Shown here: piece after piece, positions 1-8,667 of the stretch
Numbering within the stretch: the stretch's first letter is position 1
Layout of the letters: the number at the start of each line of letters is the position of its first letter
NCBI GenBank assembly: GCA_947168815.1
Contig: CAMVNG010000005.1
Location: 1-53,333 of the forward strand
Reading direction: 5' to 3'
DNA from: an uncultured bacterium
GTDB taxonomy: Bacteria; Patescibacteriota; Gracilibacteria; Absconditabacterales; Absconditicoccaceae
Length of the DNA stretch: 53,333 nucleotides
Translations under genes and position numbers: made by a program
The notes under the pieces: generated by a model
What the model was told of the DNA's origin: nothing
The model's input: the letters and a program-made list of their open reading frames with translations, nothing else
Databases searched by the model: none

Positions 1-2
1 GA

Positions 3-143
3 AATATTCATTTCTATGTTAATAAATTACATTTTCATATAACAGAATACTTTAACGAAAAACATATGGACCCCAACTGTCCTGAAGATGAATATATGGG
101 AAGAGATGGATGAATGTTTTGATTTCAAAAAGTTATGGATTAA
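3..143 (+). CDS. C-terminal end of an unidentified protein (5' partial)
   Basis: The frame is open from the window edge to TAA at 141-143 if two UGA codons near the end are read as glycine. About 46 residues are visible, with an aromatic and acidic tail (DPNCPEDEYMGRDGG). The start lies outside the window, so no function can be assigned. The gene converges on the lipoprotein gene at 193, only 49 bases away. Confidence 0.5.
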
Positions 144-192
144 TTTCCTTTAGATTTCTAGATAACTTTTATTTTAATATTTTTAATCAATA

Positions 193-678
193 CTATTTTC
201 TACTGCTGAATGGACTTCTCTCTTCGTCCTCATCTTGTTCATTTAGTGTTCAATCACTTCATTCAGCATCAGGGATGATAAAACTTCAGATATCATTTCT
301 ATCGTATGGATAATCTGGATGTTGATCTATATATTTTACCATTTCCTCATAGTCAGCATTCCATGCTTCTCTCATTCTGATGTATTCTTCTATGTTTCTA
401 GATGTTGAATCCTTGGCTTCTGTATATCTGTATTCTTCTTCATTATTATCAGAAAGGAGATCCATTTTTCTGTATCTTGTTTTTCATACATGATATGTTG
501 GAGTCTTTTTCTTATAATCTAATACTTCTATTATTTCCCTATCTACTGAGTCTTCAATTAAAGTAATACTATCTTTTACGGCTTCAGTATTTTCATTTGA
601 AGTATTAGGAGTATTTGAGCATCAAGTTAATATTGATGCTGTTATTAAACTTCATGCTAAGAAATCTCTTGTTCTCAT
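193..678 (-). CDS. Small secreted lipoprotein
   Basis: 161 residues in code 25. The N-terminus is a lipoprotein signal with lipobox LTGC (Cys about residue 20), and the lipobox glycine is a UGA codon. The mature part is hydrophilic and acidic, rich in Glu, Asp, Arg and Tyr, with no recognised domain and a Ser/Thr/Asn-rich stretch after the Cys. It ends in TAG. It is the first of three lipoprotein genes in a row on this strand, but it does not share the Cys-rich domain of the other two. Export and lipidation are inferred from the signal; the function is unknown. Confidence 0.75.
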
Positions 679-738
679 TTTCTAAAAGTATTCCATTTAA
701 ACTTTTAGAATAATACTGAAAAAGATATTTAGATTCAA

Positions 739-1737
739 CTAAATATCTTCTTCTTTTATTCACACATTTTGTGCCACGTCATATTGTCCGTCAACTTCGA
801 ACCTTTTCTTTATTCAGTTAAATCAACAGTCTAATTTTGATCGATTGTAACATGACCATAGACTAATAACACAGTAATCTCATGGTCAAGCGGTTCATTC
901 AGCATAATATATCATTCTTCAAGGGCATTTTTTATGTTCATCATAATATCATTTTACTGTATTTTCATCATAATCTTCATTCCAGCATACAATAGGATTT
1001 GTTGTAGAACAATGTGTTATGTATTCTCATACAGGAAGATATGCTTCATATTTTCATCAAGGAATTGTTATTTTAAATCAGCGTTGATCTTCTTTTTTTC
1101 CTCATCAATGTAGTATTGGTTCACATGCAATATCTCTATCGTAATATTTTTTGTATTGGGGATTCTTAGCTAATCGTCCTCAATCACATCATGTTAAAGT
1201 AGTTTCATTTATTGTTATTTCATATTTTTTATATTTCATTTTCTCAAAGAGTTCAGGGTCCTCTGGAGTAAAGAGAATTTCTCAACTATTTTCTACAAAT
1301 GCTATAATGTTTTCTATTGAATCTCATTCACTAAAGACAGCTCAATTTTTATAGATTTTTTCTAGGATTTTTACTCGCTCTTTTTCTTCGGCTTCCTCTT
1401 TTTCTTTTTTAATTCTTTCCTGTTCTTCTTTCTCTTTTTCTCTCATTTCTTTTGCTGTTTTTTCATCTATTGGTTCTAGAACATCTCAATCACCTAAATC
1501 TGATAATTCTACTGGTGGTAGATCTTCAAATTCTTCATCACTTACAATTTTCTTTTTCTCTTCTTCTCTTTCTTCTTTCTTCTGTTTTTCTTTTTCTTCA
1601 GCATCTTTTTCATATTTATATTCAACTATTTTTGGGCTTACTTCTTTTTCTATTTCTGGAGTTACTTCTTCCTTAGGAGCATTTGAGCATCAGCTTAGAA
1701 GTATTAGTGAAAGTAACAATAGTAGTGTCTTTTTCAT
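739..1737 (-). CDS. Lipoprotein with Glu/Lys coiled-coil linker and Cys-rich C-terminal domain
   Basis: 332 residues in code 25. Lipobox LSGC (Cys17) has its Gly encoded by UGA. Residues of roughly 20 to 130 are strongly charged (E, K, R) and probably form an extended or coiled-coil stalk. The C-terminal part (about 150-330) carries many Cys and UGA-coded Gly and is clearly homologous to the C-terminal part of the next gene: both contain a 'YEAYLPxGE' segment followed by 'THCSTTNPIVC' and 'EDY'. The family is not one I recognise. A surface stalk carrying a disulphide-stabilised head is an inference from the layout. Confidence 0.8.
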
Positions 1738-1762
1738 CTAGAATAATAGAAGTTAAATGGAA

Positions 1763-2584
1763 TTATTTTTTTAATTTATGATCACAGCTTCAGTCGGCTG
1801 GAGCCATTCACATTCAAAGGAAGAAATCACATGGATCTCCTAAAGCGAACATTGGTCCACCTCAGTTGAATCAACAGTCTAATCTTGGTTCTAGATCACA
1901 TGCTCGAACATTAAATTTTCAATTTTTCTCAATATAATCACATGTACTCATGTGACAGCTCCATCAATTAATAGCACAATATGCTGTAGGTCATGAAACT
2001 CATGCTGCATAATATCACATATGTTTAGGACATTTACCATTTTCTTCATAGTATTTGCTTACTTCTGCTCAGCTATAATCTTCATTTCGGCAAACAATAG
2101 GATTTGTTGTACTACAATGTGTTACTTTTTCACCTTCTGGAAGATAAGCTTCATATTTACCTCAAGGAATTACCATCGTGTATCAACGATTTTCGTCTAC
2201 TTCTCCTCATCGTCTTAAAGTTCATTCGCATTCAAAACTATCATCTACATATTTCTTATATTTTTCATCGTTAAAGAATCGGTCTCATACACATCATGTG
2301 AAAACTGTTTCTTCAATTTCTATTTCGTACTTTTTATATCATGCTTTCTCAAAAGAATATTCTGGTTTTGGTGTATAAAGCATTTCTCAACTATTTGTTA
2401 GGAATGCATAAACCATTTCTAATCAACCTCCTCTACTAAAGACTACTCATTCTTGCTGTATTGTTTCTATATTTTCTTTTGTGTTATTATAATCTTTTAA
2501 TGCAGGATTCGTTTCATCTATTATAGGTGTTCAGCATCAACTTAGAATTAATATTGAAAGTAATCAAACGATAGTTTTCTTCAT
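1763..2584 (-). CDS. Lipoprotein paralogue with Cys-rich domain
   Basis: 273 residues in code 25. Signal with lipobox LSGC (Cys17), the Gly again UGA. It lacks the long charged stalk of its downstream paralogue but shares the Cys-rich head, including the YEAYLPEGE and THCSTTNPIVC segments. A further Cys-rich tail (CHMSTC, then two more Cys-Gly pairs) follows. The two genes lie 25 bases apart in the same direction, so a tandem duplication followed by stalk loss or gain is likely. Function unknown. Confidence 0.8.
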
Positions 2585-2722
2585 TTTCTATTGTAGTAAT
2601 AAATATGATTACATAATAGAAATCGTTCTTTCTTTTGCAAATAGTAATTTAGGTAAAATTTATCTTTATTTTTCTTATGCGATTCTATATATTCTTTATT
2701 GACCAAAAAAAACAAATACAAT

Positions 2723-2851
2723 ATGAAAAAAGTGAGAAAGGCGAGAAAGTACTTTAGGAAAAGATACCCTCGCAAATCAGTAGAAGAGCTGTACGCTATC
2801 GTCCTTCGTATGCTTAGGAAGAAACGTAAGATCGTTTACGCATCTCTTTAG
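2723..2851 (+). CDS. Very basic 42-residue protein
   Basis: The ORF begins at ATG 2723 and ends at TAG 2849-2851. It encodes a small protein in which nearly half the residues are Lys or Arg (KKVRKARKYFRKRY at the N-terminus). Arg codons include CGC and CGT, which are rare in the UGA-glycine genes nearby. The stop codon runs directly into a terminator hairpin. The leader carries AACAAATAC just before the ATG, as several other UGA-free genes here do. A nucleic-acid-binding role is plausible from charge only. Confidence 0.55.
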   Translation: MKKVRKARKYFRKRYPRKSVEELYAIVLRMLRKKRKIVYASL

Positions 2852-2880
2852 ACTAACCAGTTTGGTTAGTCTTTATTTTT
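2851..2880 (+). terminator. Intrinsic terminator of the 2723 gene
   Basis: The perfect inverted repeat GACTAACC / GGTTAGTC (2851-2871) is followed by a T-rich tract. The G of the TAG stop codon is the first stem base. Confidence 0.85.
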
Positions 2881-2939
2881 TATTGTAATTTATTCTCTAA
2901 ATAATTATATTTTTGTTGACTAAACAAAAAACTATAACC

Positions 2940-3152
2940 ATGAGCAAGACTAGATCTAGGAACATCAAGCGCATGAAAATGCAAAGGATGGGAAAAAACC
3001 TCAAGGAAAGACAGCTGCGAAAAAAGACTATCGACCATGACTTCAATGAATTTCTCAAACGGAATGGTATGGATAAATCACAGATGTCTGCGAAAGAACT
3101 TTCGATTGCTCGTAGCGCCATGAAGGCCGAGCAAGAATCTCGTTACACCTAA
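2940..3152 (+). CDS. Small basic protein with MSKxRSRNxKRMK N-terminus
   Basis: 70 residues from ATG 2940; a TTG 27 bases upstream is in frame but lies in the promoter or leader. The N-terminus MSKTRSRNIKRMK is nearly the same as that of the gene at 4187 (MSKSRSRNVKRMK), although the rest differs. It is rich in Lys, Arg and Met, with a probable helix in the C-terminal half. No Gly codon is UGA. The TAA stop lies inside the ascending arm of its terminator. Function unknown; the shared N-terminus might be a targeting or binding tag. Confidence 0.65.
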   Translation: MSKTRSRNIKRMKMQRMGKNLKERQLRKKTIDHDFNEFLKRNGMDKSQMSAKELSIARSAMKAEQESRYT

Positions 3153-3180
3153 GAACCTTTATTAGATTCTTAGGTTTTTT
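3147..3180 (+). terminator. Intrinsic terminator overlapping the 2940 gene stop
   Basis: Arms ACCTAAGAA (3147-3155) and TTCTTAGGT (3167-3175) are followed by a run of T. The TAA stop is part of the first arm. Confidence 0.85.
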
Positions 3181-3244
3181 TATATTCTATTGAAATCGAT
3201 ATCACCCTTGATTAGAATTCTATTGTTAAACAAATACATTTACT

Positions 3245-3712
3245 ATGTCTAAGAATAAAAAAAAGAAAAAGAAAGTCGTCTCTCAGACTTGTAAGTCAAT
3301 TCCGACTTCTGAGACTTCTGAGAAGAAGCAGTTTATCTGCTTGCGGTGTGGTTTCTGTTGCATTCATTCTACTCCTTCTTTTACTCGCGAAGAGTATAAG
3401 ATTGTACGAGATCTCAAAGTTACAAGAGAGAGAAATGTAAAATTCACAAAGTACAAATTTGAAACTCTTGTGAATCGATTCAACAGCAGACAAGTCATGC
3501 AGGCTTATTCCTATTTCACTGAAAACGGCCTTAAAACACTGCATATGGGCCGTGGTGAGACACCTCCTCCTTGTGAATTTCTTGATAAGGATGAAGATGG
3601 TGAGCATTCCTGTGCTATCTATGCTCATCGTCCTTCAGTTTGTCGGGATTTCGGTGTAAAAGAATGGAATTGCCCAAACAACCCTGATTATCTTAAAAAG
3701 GCAACCAAATGA
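3245..3712 (+). CDS. YkgJ/UPF0153-like cysteine-cluster protein, ends in UGA
   Basis: 155 residues. A Lys-rich N-terminus is followed by a CLRCGFCC cluster (about residues 34-41), and C-terminal Cys residues in CEFLD, CAIYAHRPSVCRDFG and NCP. This spacing is that of the YkgJ (zinc/iron-chelating) family. All glycines are GGN. The stop is TGA at 3710-3712, in the six-base loop of the terminator hairpin. Reading UGA as glycine would extend the protein through the U-tract to a TAA at 3728-3730, most likely beyond the RNA 3' end. UGA is therefore probably a true stop here. Confidence 0.75.
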   Translation: MSKNKKKKKKVVSQTCKSIPTSETSEKKQFICLRCGFCCIHSTPSFTREEYKIVRDLKVTRERNVKFTKYKFETLVNRFNSRQVMQAYSYFTENGLKTLHMGRGETPPPCEFLDKDEDGEHSCAIYAHRPSVCRDFGVKEWNCPNNPDYLKKATK

Positions 3713-3728
3713 GGTTGTCTTTTTTTTA
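3699..3728 (+). terminator. Terminator with the UGA stop codon in its loop
   Basis: GGCAACC (3700-3706) pairs with GGTTGTC (3713-3719). The loop is AAATGA and contains the stop codon, and eight T follow. Confidence 0.9.
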
Positions 3729-3793
3729 AATTCTCTTGTTTTAAAAATACTAAATTGATATAACAATATCGATAAAACAAAAAAACAAATACT

Positions 3794-4183
3794 ATGTCAG
3801 TTAAAATTAACAACCTCTTTTTCTTATTCATCATGACGTGTATCATGTATGGATTTGGATCTGTTTACTACGACGAAGGACTAGCTTCTACGGTTTACTT
3901 TATTGTGTCCTTAGTGCTGGGAATAATGATTATCTTTTCTAAAGGATTCTATGCCATTGAAACCTATGAGTTTTTTAGAAAGAATGCTGCCATTTTCCTT
4001 GTTCTTCATCTTGCTACTTATTTCATCTCTCGGGATGCCCCTATGGTTAGAGCTATTACCCTTACTTTAGGGAAAGCTGTCTTTGGGGCCTGCTTCTTCT
4101 GGCTAATCTTATGGTTCCATCACATTCGGAACAATAGAAATAACGGTATTAATTCAAACAATCGTAGACTAAGGAGAACCTAG
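3794..4183 (+). CDS. Four-helix integral membrane protein
   Basis: 129 residues with about four hydrophobic segments (roughly 8-25, 33-52, 65-80 and 88-110) and a basic, Asn/Arg-rich cytoplasmic tail. All glycines are GGN and the stop is TAG. The leader has AACAAATAC directly before the ATG. The next gene starts four bases after the stop, so the two are cotranscribed. No family recognised. Confidence 0.65.
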   Translation: MSVKINNLFFLFIMTCIMYGFGSVYYDEGLASTVYFIVSLVLGIMIIFSKGFYAIETYEFFRKNAAIFLVLHLATYFISRDAPMVRAITLTLGKAVFGACFFWLILWFHHIRNNRNNGINSNNRRLRRT

Positions 4184-4186
4184 AGT

Positions 4187-4381
4187 ATGAGTAAAAGTAG
4201 ATCAAGAAACGTTAAGCGCATGAAGCGTTTAACTTCGAGTGGTAAAAGCTACAGAAGGTCTTACAAGAAACAGGTGAAGAATCTGAAGAAGTCTTATTCT
4301 CTGGATGCATTGATGACTCTCTTGTTTGTCCTGCTTGTAGTTGGTTCTATTGCTATTGCAAGCTATGCTGTCTTTAAATGA
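4187..4381 (+). CDS. Basic single-span membrane protein with MSKxRSRNxKRMK N-terminus, ends in UGA
   Basis: 64 residues. The N-terminus matches that of the 2940 gene. A Lys/Arg/Ser-rich half is followed by one transmembrane helix (about 40-62), so the basic part is probably cytoplasmic. It ends with TGA at 4379-4381, and a terminator hairpin starts 20 bases later. If UGA were glycine the frame would run through that hairpin and overlap the 4453 gene to TAA at 4579, which is less likely. It forms an operon with the 3794 membrane protein. Confidence 0.6.
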   Translation: MSKSRSRNVKRMKRLTSSGKSYRRSYKKQVKNLKKSYSLDALMTLLFVLLVVGSIAIASYAVFK

Positions 4382-4401
4382 GCTGCATCTTTGTTTTTAG
4401 G

Positions 4402-4430
4402 AGCTAGGTATATTATCCTAGCTTTTAATG
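4402..4430 (+). terminator. Terminator after the 4187 gene
   Basis: AGCTAGG (4402-4408) pairs with CCTAGCT (4417-4423), followed by TTTTAATGCTTTTATT. Confidence 0.7.
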
Positions 4431-4452
4431 CTTTTATTCTTTCTTATATATT

Positions 4453-4647
4453 ATGGCTACAAAACATTCTGAAACAAGAGAATTATTCCTTCACCTGGAA
4501 AATTATAAAAGTGAGTGGGAAAATGAAGAAAAATTACAAATTTATGAAGAACAAGAGAAGGCTGAGCTCGTTAAAATAATAGCCTTAGATCCTAGCAAAA
4601 CTTCATTTCCTAAAGAGATTGATCCCGTTGATAGTGATGTTTTGTAA
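4453..4647 (+). CDS. Small acidic protein, unknown
   Basis: 64 residues, rich in Glu and Lys, probably helical, with no glycine at all, so the code cannot be judged. TAA stop. It starts 30 bases after a terminator, with no recognisable ribosome binding site. It sits between the small-gene run and the HU gene. Function unknown; it could be a chance ORF, although its composition is protein-like. Confidence 0.4.
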   Translation: MATKHSETRELFLHLENYKSEWENEEKLQIYEEQEKAELVKIIALDPSKTSFPKEIDPVDSDVL

Positions 4648-4727
4648 GAAAAGTTAAGATTCTCTTGCATTTTAAGTTAATAATTCTATATTACGGGTGT
4701 TATTTATTTCATTTATACACTCGAAAG

Positions 4728-5003
4728 ATGACAAAAACTGCATTAATCGAAAGCGTAGCAGCTGAATTAGGAGTATCTAAGAAGCTTGCTGGTGAATTAG
4801 TAAACTGCATGATTGAAAACATTATTAAAGGTGTTAAGAAATCATCAGAAGTAAGAATCCAAGGATTCGGAACTTTTAAGGCTTCTAAAAGAAAGGCTAG
4901 AACAGGAGTTAATCCTCAAAACCCTTCTGAGAAGATTAAGATCCCTGCAATGAACGTTGTAACTTTCAAAGCTGGATCAGAATTCAAAGCTGCTGTTAAA
5001 TAA
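4728..5003 (+). CDS. hup: HU-family DNA-binding protein
   Basis: 91 residues from ATG 4728 (MTKTALIES). This is the full HU/IHF fold: two N-terminal helices, then RIQGFGTF, and the DNA-binding arm with TGVNPQNPSEKIKIP ahead of the conserved FKAGSEFKAAV end. It bends and compacts the nucleoid as a dimer. All glycines are GGN (mostly GGA) and Arg is AGA. This matches the codon use of other highly expressed native genes such as ftsZ, so it is probably native although free of UGA. It has a strong terminator. Confidence 0.93.
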   Translation: MTKTALIESVAAELGVSKKLAGELVNCMIENIIKGVKKSSEVRIQGFGTFKASKRKARTGVNPQNPSEKIKIPAMNVVTFKAGSEFKAAVK

Positions 5004-5027
5004 TTGAAATTATTAACACACAGAGAA

Positions 5028-5057
5028 AACTAGTAATCTTCGCGATTACTAGTTTTT
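5028..5057. terminator. Bidirectional terminator between hup and the 5060 gene
   Basis: Perfect arms AACTAGTAATC (5028-5038) and GATTACTAGTT (5044-5054) with a TTCGC loop and flanking A/T runs on both sides. It serves the converging genes on both strands. Confidence 0.9.
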
Positions 5058-5059
5058 AA

Positions 5060-5620
5060 TTATTCTGGATTTCGTTTATTAAAGATATTCAATTCGAATT
5101 CCAATCTCTTTTTTAGCCTTTGAATTTTAAACGATTCACGGCAATTTTCTGTTTGAAATAATTTCTCCTCACAGATTTCTATTTTCTCTTTATACATTTT
5201 TCTAAAGATAGCAGCTACTTCTTTTGGATACGTTATTTCAATTAAATAATCAGATTTTTTTCTTTTTTTGTATATGTTTTGTACTTTCTTTTGTCTTTGT
5301 TTTTTAAGTGGTTTATATTGTGGATGCTTTTTAATAGCTTCTTCTGGAGTGTATCAGAATTTTAGTCTTACTTTGAAGTATCTTCGTGTAGTCTTTTCTC
5401 CTTCATAGGGGTGATAGAAATCATAATACGGATCTCTTTCTCTATAGTTTTTTCGTTTTCTTTTGAGATTATCTAAGCTTTGTCTTAGTACTCATGGCTT
5501 AATTGCCATTTCAAAGGGGATTTTCCTTTTTGTTCTTTGAATGAAGTTATAATAACTTACTTTCATTCATTTATAATTATCGTAGAATTCTTTTTGTTCT
5601 TTGTATATGAGTTTTGGCAT
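5060..5620 (-). CDS. Basic protein of the replication-like module, unknown
   Basis: 186 residues in code 25 (three UGA). Very rich in Lys, Arg and Tyr, with a likely helical C-terminus. It lies 38 bases downstream of the 5659 gene on the same strand and is the last gene of the module. No family recognised; the high charge suggests nucleic-acid contact, which is inference only. Confidence 0.7.
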
Positions 5621-5658
5621 CTTTATTTTGTATTGTGGATAAAGAAGATTTCTCTTCT

Positions 5659-6024
5659 CTATCCTCAGTAGTTATCTAGCATATCAGAATATATTCTTCT
5701 TGCTAGATTTGAGCAGTTTTGATAGCTCTCTTCTCAACTATATTGATTGAAGGCTATCTGAAAGGCGATTGAGGTAAAATACCCTCTTTGGTCTCCATGC
5801 TGCTTTTGTACTCCTCTATTCTCCTCTTTTACTTCTTTTCGTTTCTTTCATTCCTCGATTACTTCATATTTTATGTTATCTCATACTTTAAAGGCATCTT
5901 TATTCTTTTTATTGATCTGTATTGTTTCTCAGTTTTCTAAAGTCATTGCGATAGTAAACATTTTACCATATTTTCCTTCTCGTTCTAAAGCTTCGAGAAT
6001 TTGCGTGATTTTTGATTGTTTCAT
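5659..6024 (-). CDS. Phage-type ssDNA-binding-like protein
   Basis: 121 residues in code 25. The N-terminal half has the pattern 'GKYGKMFTIAMTLENGETIQINKK...FKVGDNIKYEV', typical of small OB-fold proteins found in phage replication regions. The C-terminal half contains a hydrophobic helix region (SIAFQIAFNQ). Several glycines are UGA and the stop is TAG. Its position behind the DUF6291 protein supports a DNA replication role. The OB-fold assignment rests on pattern only. Confidence 0.6.
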
Positions 6025-6050
6025 TCTTAGATTAATTAGATTTTAAAATA

Positions 6051-6590
6051 CTATTTTCTGTTTGAACTTATATAGGCATTCCCTTCATATTTCTTCATTT
6101 CTCTTGAAAGTCTTTCAAATAAGTTCGGTGTCTTTGATTTATAAACGATAATTCAGTATCAGAATTTATCTCTTTGTGATTGTGGTGAGTAATATGGAAT
6201 AGCTATTCTTAGAATTTCATCTGAAGTATCTCATACTCAAATAAAGAATCTATCAATGATCTGATATTTCACATCTGGATACTGTATTCCTTCAATTCAA
6301 TGTTCTCTAATAAATGCTGCTTTATTATTCTTCATCATTCCTAAGAGCTTTCATTCTGCTTTCTTTTGTTTCTGTTTTTTCTCATATTCGATAATCATAT
6401 TTTCGAATGCTTTATGGAGATCTGTTTTATCTAGCATGTAGAATTCTGTTATCATTTTACAGTGTTTAGAACTTGTTTTAGTAAGTTTATTAACCTCATC
6501 TGGGTCTTTAAAGAGTATTGATTTAACATACTCAGTTATTTCGTTTATCTTTTCTTTGCTGAAGGTTGGTTTATCTAGTGTGGTTATCAT
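6051..6590 (-). CDS. Unknown protein of the replication-like module
   Basis: 179 residues in code 25, TAG stop. The N-terminal 80 residues are helical and charged (Lys/Glu) and end in KKQKQKK. The C-terminal half is mixed alpha/beta with several UGA-coded glycines (FFIGVGDTSDE, FGYGIIVYK). It lies between the DUF6291 gene and the ssDNA-binding-like gene, all in one direction with short gaps. No family recognised. Confidence 0.7.
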
Positions 6591-6625
6591 GGCTATTTTA
6601 TTTTTGTATTTAAAAGTTTCGAAGT

Positions 6626-7270
6626 TTAATAGAGAACAGATAAATCTGGTTGCTGTTTTTGTTCTCAGAGATAATAATCATCATCAAATCTTCATTCATT
6701 TAACCATCATTGAGCATACTTAATGTATTTCTCTTCAATTCTTTTTAATCTGATCTCTGTTGCATATTCTCATGCTTTTTTAATCAATTTTTCTGGATCA
6801 TTTCATCACTTAATTGCATTTTCTCGTGCTTCTCGAGCGTTTTGTTTTCATTTTTTCTTTGGATATTCTTTCCAAAATTTTTCGAATTCTTCTGAATAAT
6901 TTATTATTTCATTAAACTTCTTTAACTTTTTATCTTTTACTTTTACTTTTACTTTAACATTTTCTTTTTCTTTATCTTTTTCTTTACGTTTTGGTTTGGT
7001 TTCTGTTTGGTTTTTTTCTTTTTTTGGTCTTCATCATTTTAAGCTATTCAAATATCTTGCATAATTTGCATCAATTTGAGATTTAGCCATAGTAAAAATT
7101 GCAAAAGCTATTGGATCTTTTGATAGATCTGGATTCTTTCAATTGAGTCCATATTCTGTTATAAACAGAAAAGCATTAAGCTGATTTTCTTTTGGAAGAT
7201 TAGCTATTGCATCTCGGAAGGATTTATAGAAGACGAACCCTTCTCTCTGGAGTTTTGATTCTTCTGTCAT
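6626..7270 (-). CDS. DUF6291-type phage/plasmid replication-associated protein
   Basis: 214 residues in code 25. Residues 1-75 match DUF6291 ('FVFYKSFRDAIANLPKENQ', 'EYGLNGKNPDL', 'AIFTMAKSQIDAN', then NSLKGGRPKK). This family is typical of phage and plasmid replication loci. A long Lys/Val/Glu linker (about 80-120) leads to a C-terminal domain with FEKFWKEYPKKKGK and YAQGWLNEGRF, reminiscent of the C-terminal part of phage replication initiators. It heads the four-gene reverse module. It lies in a bacterial context without structural phage genes, so a remnant or integrated plasmid is likely. Confidence 0.8.
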
Positions 7271-7430
7271 AGTTACCATCCTTAAAAACTAAATTATACA
7301 GCAGCCTTCTTTTTCTATAACTTGAGAATAGGATGAGAGCAACAAGAATACTTATTGTATGAAATCATAATTGCGTGAAGCAAATTAAAATAATCATGAT
7401 AACACTGACGAGTTTTCCTGTTGCAGTCAT
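7224..7430 (-). CDS. Small single-span membrane protein
   Basis: 68 residues in code 25 with one UGA glycine. It has a hydrophobic N-terminal half (about 8-37) and a basic C-terminal half (SSYRKRR onward). Its last 47 bases overlap the start of the DUF6291 gene in another frame. It begins directly below a terminator and has no clear ribosome binding site. The membrane-plus-basic-tail shape is protein-like, but the overlap makes this tentative. Confidence 0.45.
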
Positions 7431-7446
7431 TTTTCTGGCAATAAAA

Positions 7447-7482
7447 AAAGTAAAGCTCATCCCATCATCGATTGAGCTTTAC
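7447..7482 (-). terminator. Reverse-strand terminator below the 7539 ORF
   Basis: Read on the reverse strand: GTAAAGCTCA, loop of about 13 bases, TGAGCTTTAC, then seven T. Confidence 0.85.
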
Positions 7483-7538
7483 CGCATTATCTCATTACCA
7501 TTGAGGCGACAAAAGTCTTTTGCAGGCTTAGAATCAAT

Positions 7539-7829
7539 CTAGATGGAGATGCTATATGTGAATAATATAGGATGGTAGAGTTTTATTCAGCTTACAGCAC
7601 CTCGATTTAGACCAATTCTCATATGCCATCCTATTCTCGTATTCATTGATCATTTCATTTTGGTTAGTGTGTGATTAAAACCTCATTTCTGGTAGTTTAA
7701 TTTGCATAATACTCGTTGTACTTTGCATAAAACTTGCAGATTTTTGTTTTGAAATGGTCAATTTGAATACATCAGCACAAGTGAATCTGAATTTTGTAAA
7801 TCGTAGTTCTTACCTATAGTTGGATACAT
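7539..7829 (-). CDS. Hypothetical 96-residue code-25 ORF
   Basis: The frame is open with five UGA codons as glycine from ATG 7829 to TAG 7539 and is followed by a good terminator. The protein is basic (many Lys, Arg, Asn) with no known motif. A 9-bp inverted repeat (ATAGGATGG / CCATCCTAT, 7566-7634) lies inside it, so the region could instead be a structured RNA. Weak evidence for either. Confidence 0.35.
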
Positions 7830-7973
7830 TACGCAAAGTAAAAAACATATACTTTTAACCTAATTTTTCTCGCGAAATTTTAATACTTTTTTTTAATTTT
7901 TCTCTTGTTTTGAATTAACCGAATGCGTATATTTTTAATATAAAAATAACAAAAAATAAAAAATAAAAGGCGT

Positions 7974-8654
7974 ATGAATGTATTAATTTATGTGATTATC
8001 GTATCAATCGTAATCATTGCTCTTATACAGTTCGGTTTACCTGTATTATTTAGAGCAAAAAAGAAGCTAGAAGAGACTAAAACCATTTCTAAAGTATCTT
8101 CTATTTGGACCATTACTCTCTCATTAACCCTTCCAATCCTTATTGGACTAGCATTCGGATTTATGAGCGCATCTGTTGCTGCTTGCCTTGGCTGGTTGAA
8201 CTATGGATTTGGGTTCGGATTGTTCTCAGGAATTGCATTATGCATTGCACTACTTTATCAGCTCCCAACTCTTTATAAAATTAGGAGTAGTAAGGCTCTT
8301 CTTGGTGCTATGGGTGTTTCCTTGCTTATTGCTATCTCATCGTTCTTCTTTTATCCAGCGTTGAGTAATTTCAATGAAGTAGATTCATTCCATCATCCAA
8401 TTTATTTGGCTGTAGATAATGGATTTGTTAACTCAGTGATAAGCTATCTCGGAGATGCATTTCCTATGCAGGATTATCCGATTTCTTCAACGGATACTGA
8501 GATTTATTCACCTGAACACAGCTTCCTTGAGTCATTCACAACTGCTAGCAATTTCAGCTATGCTATTGTTGGAATAGTTTCTGTTGTTGCTATTTTCGGT
8601 GGTAAAGCTGAAGAAAAAAGAAGAAAATTCCTATTTAATGAGGTTCCTGATTGA
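7974..8654 (+). CDS. Polytopic membrane protein, ends in UGA
   Basis: 226 residues with about five hydrophobic helices (2-24, 44-68, 73-97, 108-130 and 194-212). Both an N-terminal Lys-rich loop and the C-terminal tail (EEKRRKF) are charged. All of its many glycines are GGN and the stop is TGA at 8652-8654, followed by a terminator. Reading UGA as Gly would carry the frame through that terminator to 8711. The leader is an A-rich tract with a distant TTGTTT / TATATT promoter-like pair. No family recognised. Confidence 0.65.
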   Translation: MNVLIYVIIVSIVIIALIQFGLPVLFRAKKKLEETKTISKVSSIWTITLSLTLPILIGLAFGFMSASVAACLGWLNYGFGFGLFSGIALCIALLYQLPTLYKIRSSKALLGAMGVSLLIAISSFFFYPALSNFNEVDSFHHPIYLAVDNGFVNSVISYLGDAFPMQDYPISSTDTEIYSPEHSFLESFTTASNFSYAIVGIVSVVAIFGGKAEEKRRKFLFNEVPD

Positions 8655-8667
8655 GAAATAAACATTA

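Noticed and set aside
2913-2939. TTG start for the 2940 gene
   Set aside because: It would place the start within the promoter or leader; the ATG at 2940 gives the N-terminus shared with the 4187 gene.
4187-4579. A 130-codon code-25 ORF extending the 4187 gene through UGA
   Set aside because: The extension crosses a terminator hairpin (4402-4423), overlaps another ORF and has a composition unlike the first part; UGA as a stop is the simpler reading.
7447-7660. SRP RNA or 6S RNA candidate
   Set aside because: The region has stems, but I could not match the conserved SRP or 6S elements; it also carries a code-25 ORF.
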